Below are positions 63,061 to 64,000 of a stretch of DNA of 64,000 nt, piece after piece. A program made the position numbers and the translations under genes. How positions within the stretch are numbered: position 1 is the stretch's first letter; every line of letters starts with the position of its first letter. The notes beneath the pieces were generated by a model. That model made no database searches. It saw only the letters and a program-made list of their open reading frames with translations, and was not told where the DNA came from. Source of the DNA: Chrysomallon squamiferum (taxonomy: Eukaryota; Mollusca; Gastropoda; Neomphalida; Peltospiridae); assembly GCA_012295275.1 (NCBI GenBank), contig CM022676.1, positions 6,088,219 to 6,152,218 on the forward strand, written 5' to 3'.

Positions 63061-63064
<4 letters not shown>
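61503..63064. repeat. segmental duplication, copy B
   Basis: Diverged tandem copy of 59855-60995. It has an extra A run (61575-61609) and a longer, more irregular (GTA)n (62287-62515). Neither copy has a conserved open frame across the matched blocks. Confidence 0.88.
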
Positions 63065-63112
<48 letters not shown>

Positions 63113-63180
63113 CGTGTGACTGTCTATATATGGATTCCAGGTCGATGTAAATACATCGATACGTATTGGTTTAGATAACA

Positions 63181-63950
63181 TATCTAGACTCTGTCTCTCA
63201 ATAGACAAACAAACAGACATTCAGAAAAACAGATATATACTTTATAAAGCATCTAGACTCTCTCTCTCCTCACAGACAAACAAACAGACAAACAGATATA
63301 TACTTTATAAAGCATCTAGACTCTCTCTCTCTCTCTCTCATATAGACAAACAAACAGACATACAGACAAACAGATATATACTTTTATAACACATCTAGAC
63401 TCTCTCTCACATAGACAAACAAACAGACATACAGACAAACAGATATATACTTTATAAAACATCTAGACTCTCTCTCTCACATAGACAAACAAACAGACAT
63501 ACAGACAAACAGATATATACTTTATAAAACATCTAGACTCTCTCTCTCTCACATAGACAAACAAACAGACATACAGACAAACAGATATATACTTTTATAA
63601 CACATCTAGACTCTCTCTCTCACATAGACAAACAAACAAACATACAGACAAACAGATATATACTTTTATAACACATCTAGACTCTCTCTCTCACATAGAC
63701 AAACAAACAGACATACAGACAAACAGATATATACTTTTATAACACATCTAGACTCTCTCTCTCTCTCACATAGACAAACAAACAGATATATACTTTTATA
63801 ACACATCTAGGCTCTCTCTCTCACATAGACAAACAAACAGACATTCAGACAAACAGATATATATACTTTTATAACACATCTAGACTCTCTCTCTCTCTCA
63901 CATAGACAAACAAACAGATATATATATACTTTTAAAACTGTCTAGTGTAC
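63181..63950. repeat. ~70-bp satellite-like array, eleven copies, reaching almost to the window end
   Basis: Unit: atctagactc, (CT)n of variable length, cacatagacaaacaaacag, (acatacagacaaacag), atatatacttttataacac. The atctaga word is at 63182, 63251, 63314, 63393, 63461, 63531, 63604, 63675, 63746, 63805 and 63878. Two copies lack the acatacagacaaacag part. Not a CRISPR array: spacers are not unique and the genome is eukaryotic. Confidence 0.92.
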
Positions 63951-64000
63951 ATTTATGTAATAACAAGTGCATGTAGGAGTGTATTTATCTCTGTTGTGAG

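Noticed and set aside
63181-63950. CRISPR-like alternation of repeats and spacers
   Set aside because: The spacers are themselves repeats, the genome is eukaryotic, and there are no cas genes. It is a tandem satellite.

Overview
The window looks like a piece of an AT-rich invertebrate nuclear genome, most likely a mollusc (moderate confidence). Exons of about 50% GC sit in introns made largely of (ATT)n, (TTTA)n, (CT)n, (GT)n and homopolymer tracts. GT-AG introns, polypyrimidine acceptors and single-exon slices of a multidomain receptor exclude a prokaryote. A degenerate motif close to AAGGGAGATAACTC recurs on both strands; I recall this motif as common in molluscan genomes, but could not check that here.

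From 4452 to 41388 the + strand carries most of a roundabout (robo) axon-guidance receptor gene. I could place 27 exons from base-level splice sites. They encode Ig2 to Ig5, three fibronectin type III domains, one transmembrane helix and a long cytoplasmic tail. The tail has recognisable CC0-like, CC1 and CC2-like motifs and the conserved distal block that follows them. Splice phases agree across the whole chain. The signal peptide and Ig1 are not visible and should lie upstream of the window. Two exons (Ig2, and the CC2-like exon) have reading-frame breaks at homopolymers, most simply assembly errors.

From 41389 to about 44.1 kb is a probable robo 3' UTR. On the minus strand at 49491-49718 is one complete small coding exon for ANAPC13, a subunit of the anaphase-promoting complex. 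It converges on robo, and a candidate 5' UTR exon and housekeeping-type promoter lie about 5.2 kb away near 54.9-55.1 kb. From about 55.2 kb to the end I see no convincing gene: there is a candidate heat-shock-like promoter cluster at 56.17-56.25 kb, a diverged tandem segmental duplication (59.86-61.0 and 61.5-63.06 kb) and a roughly 70-bp satellite-like array (63.18-63.95 kb).

The most unusual observation is that three robo introns contain tandem repeats whose unit includes a copy of the neighbouring splice site plus adjacent exon bases. Two are duplicated acceptors (6.25-6.55 kb and 12.76-13.39 kb) and one is a duplicated donor (14.5-15.0 kb). This produces rows of decoy splice sites next to the real ones.
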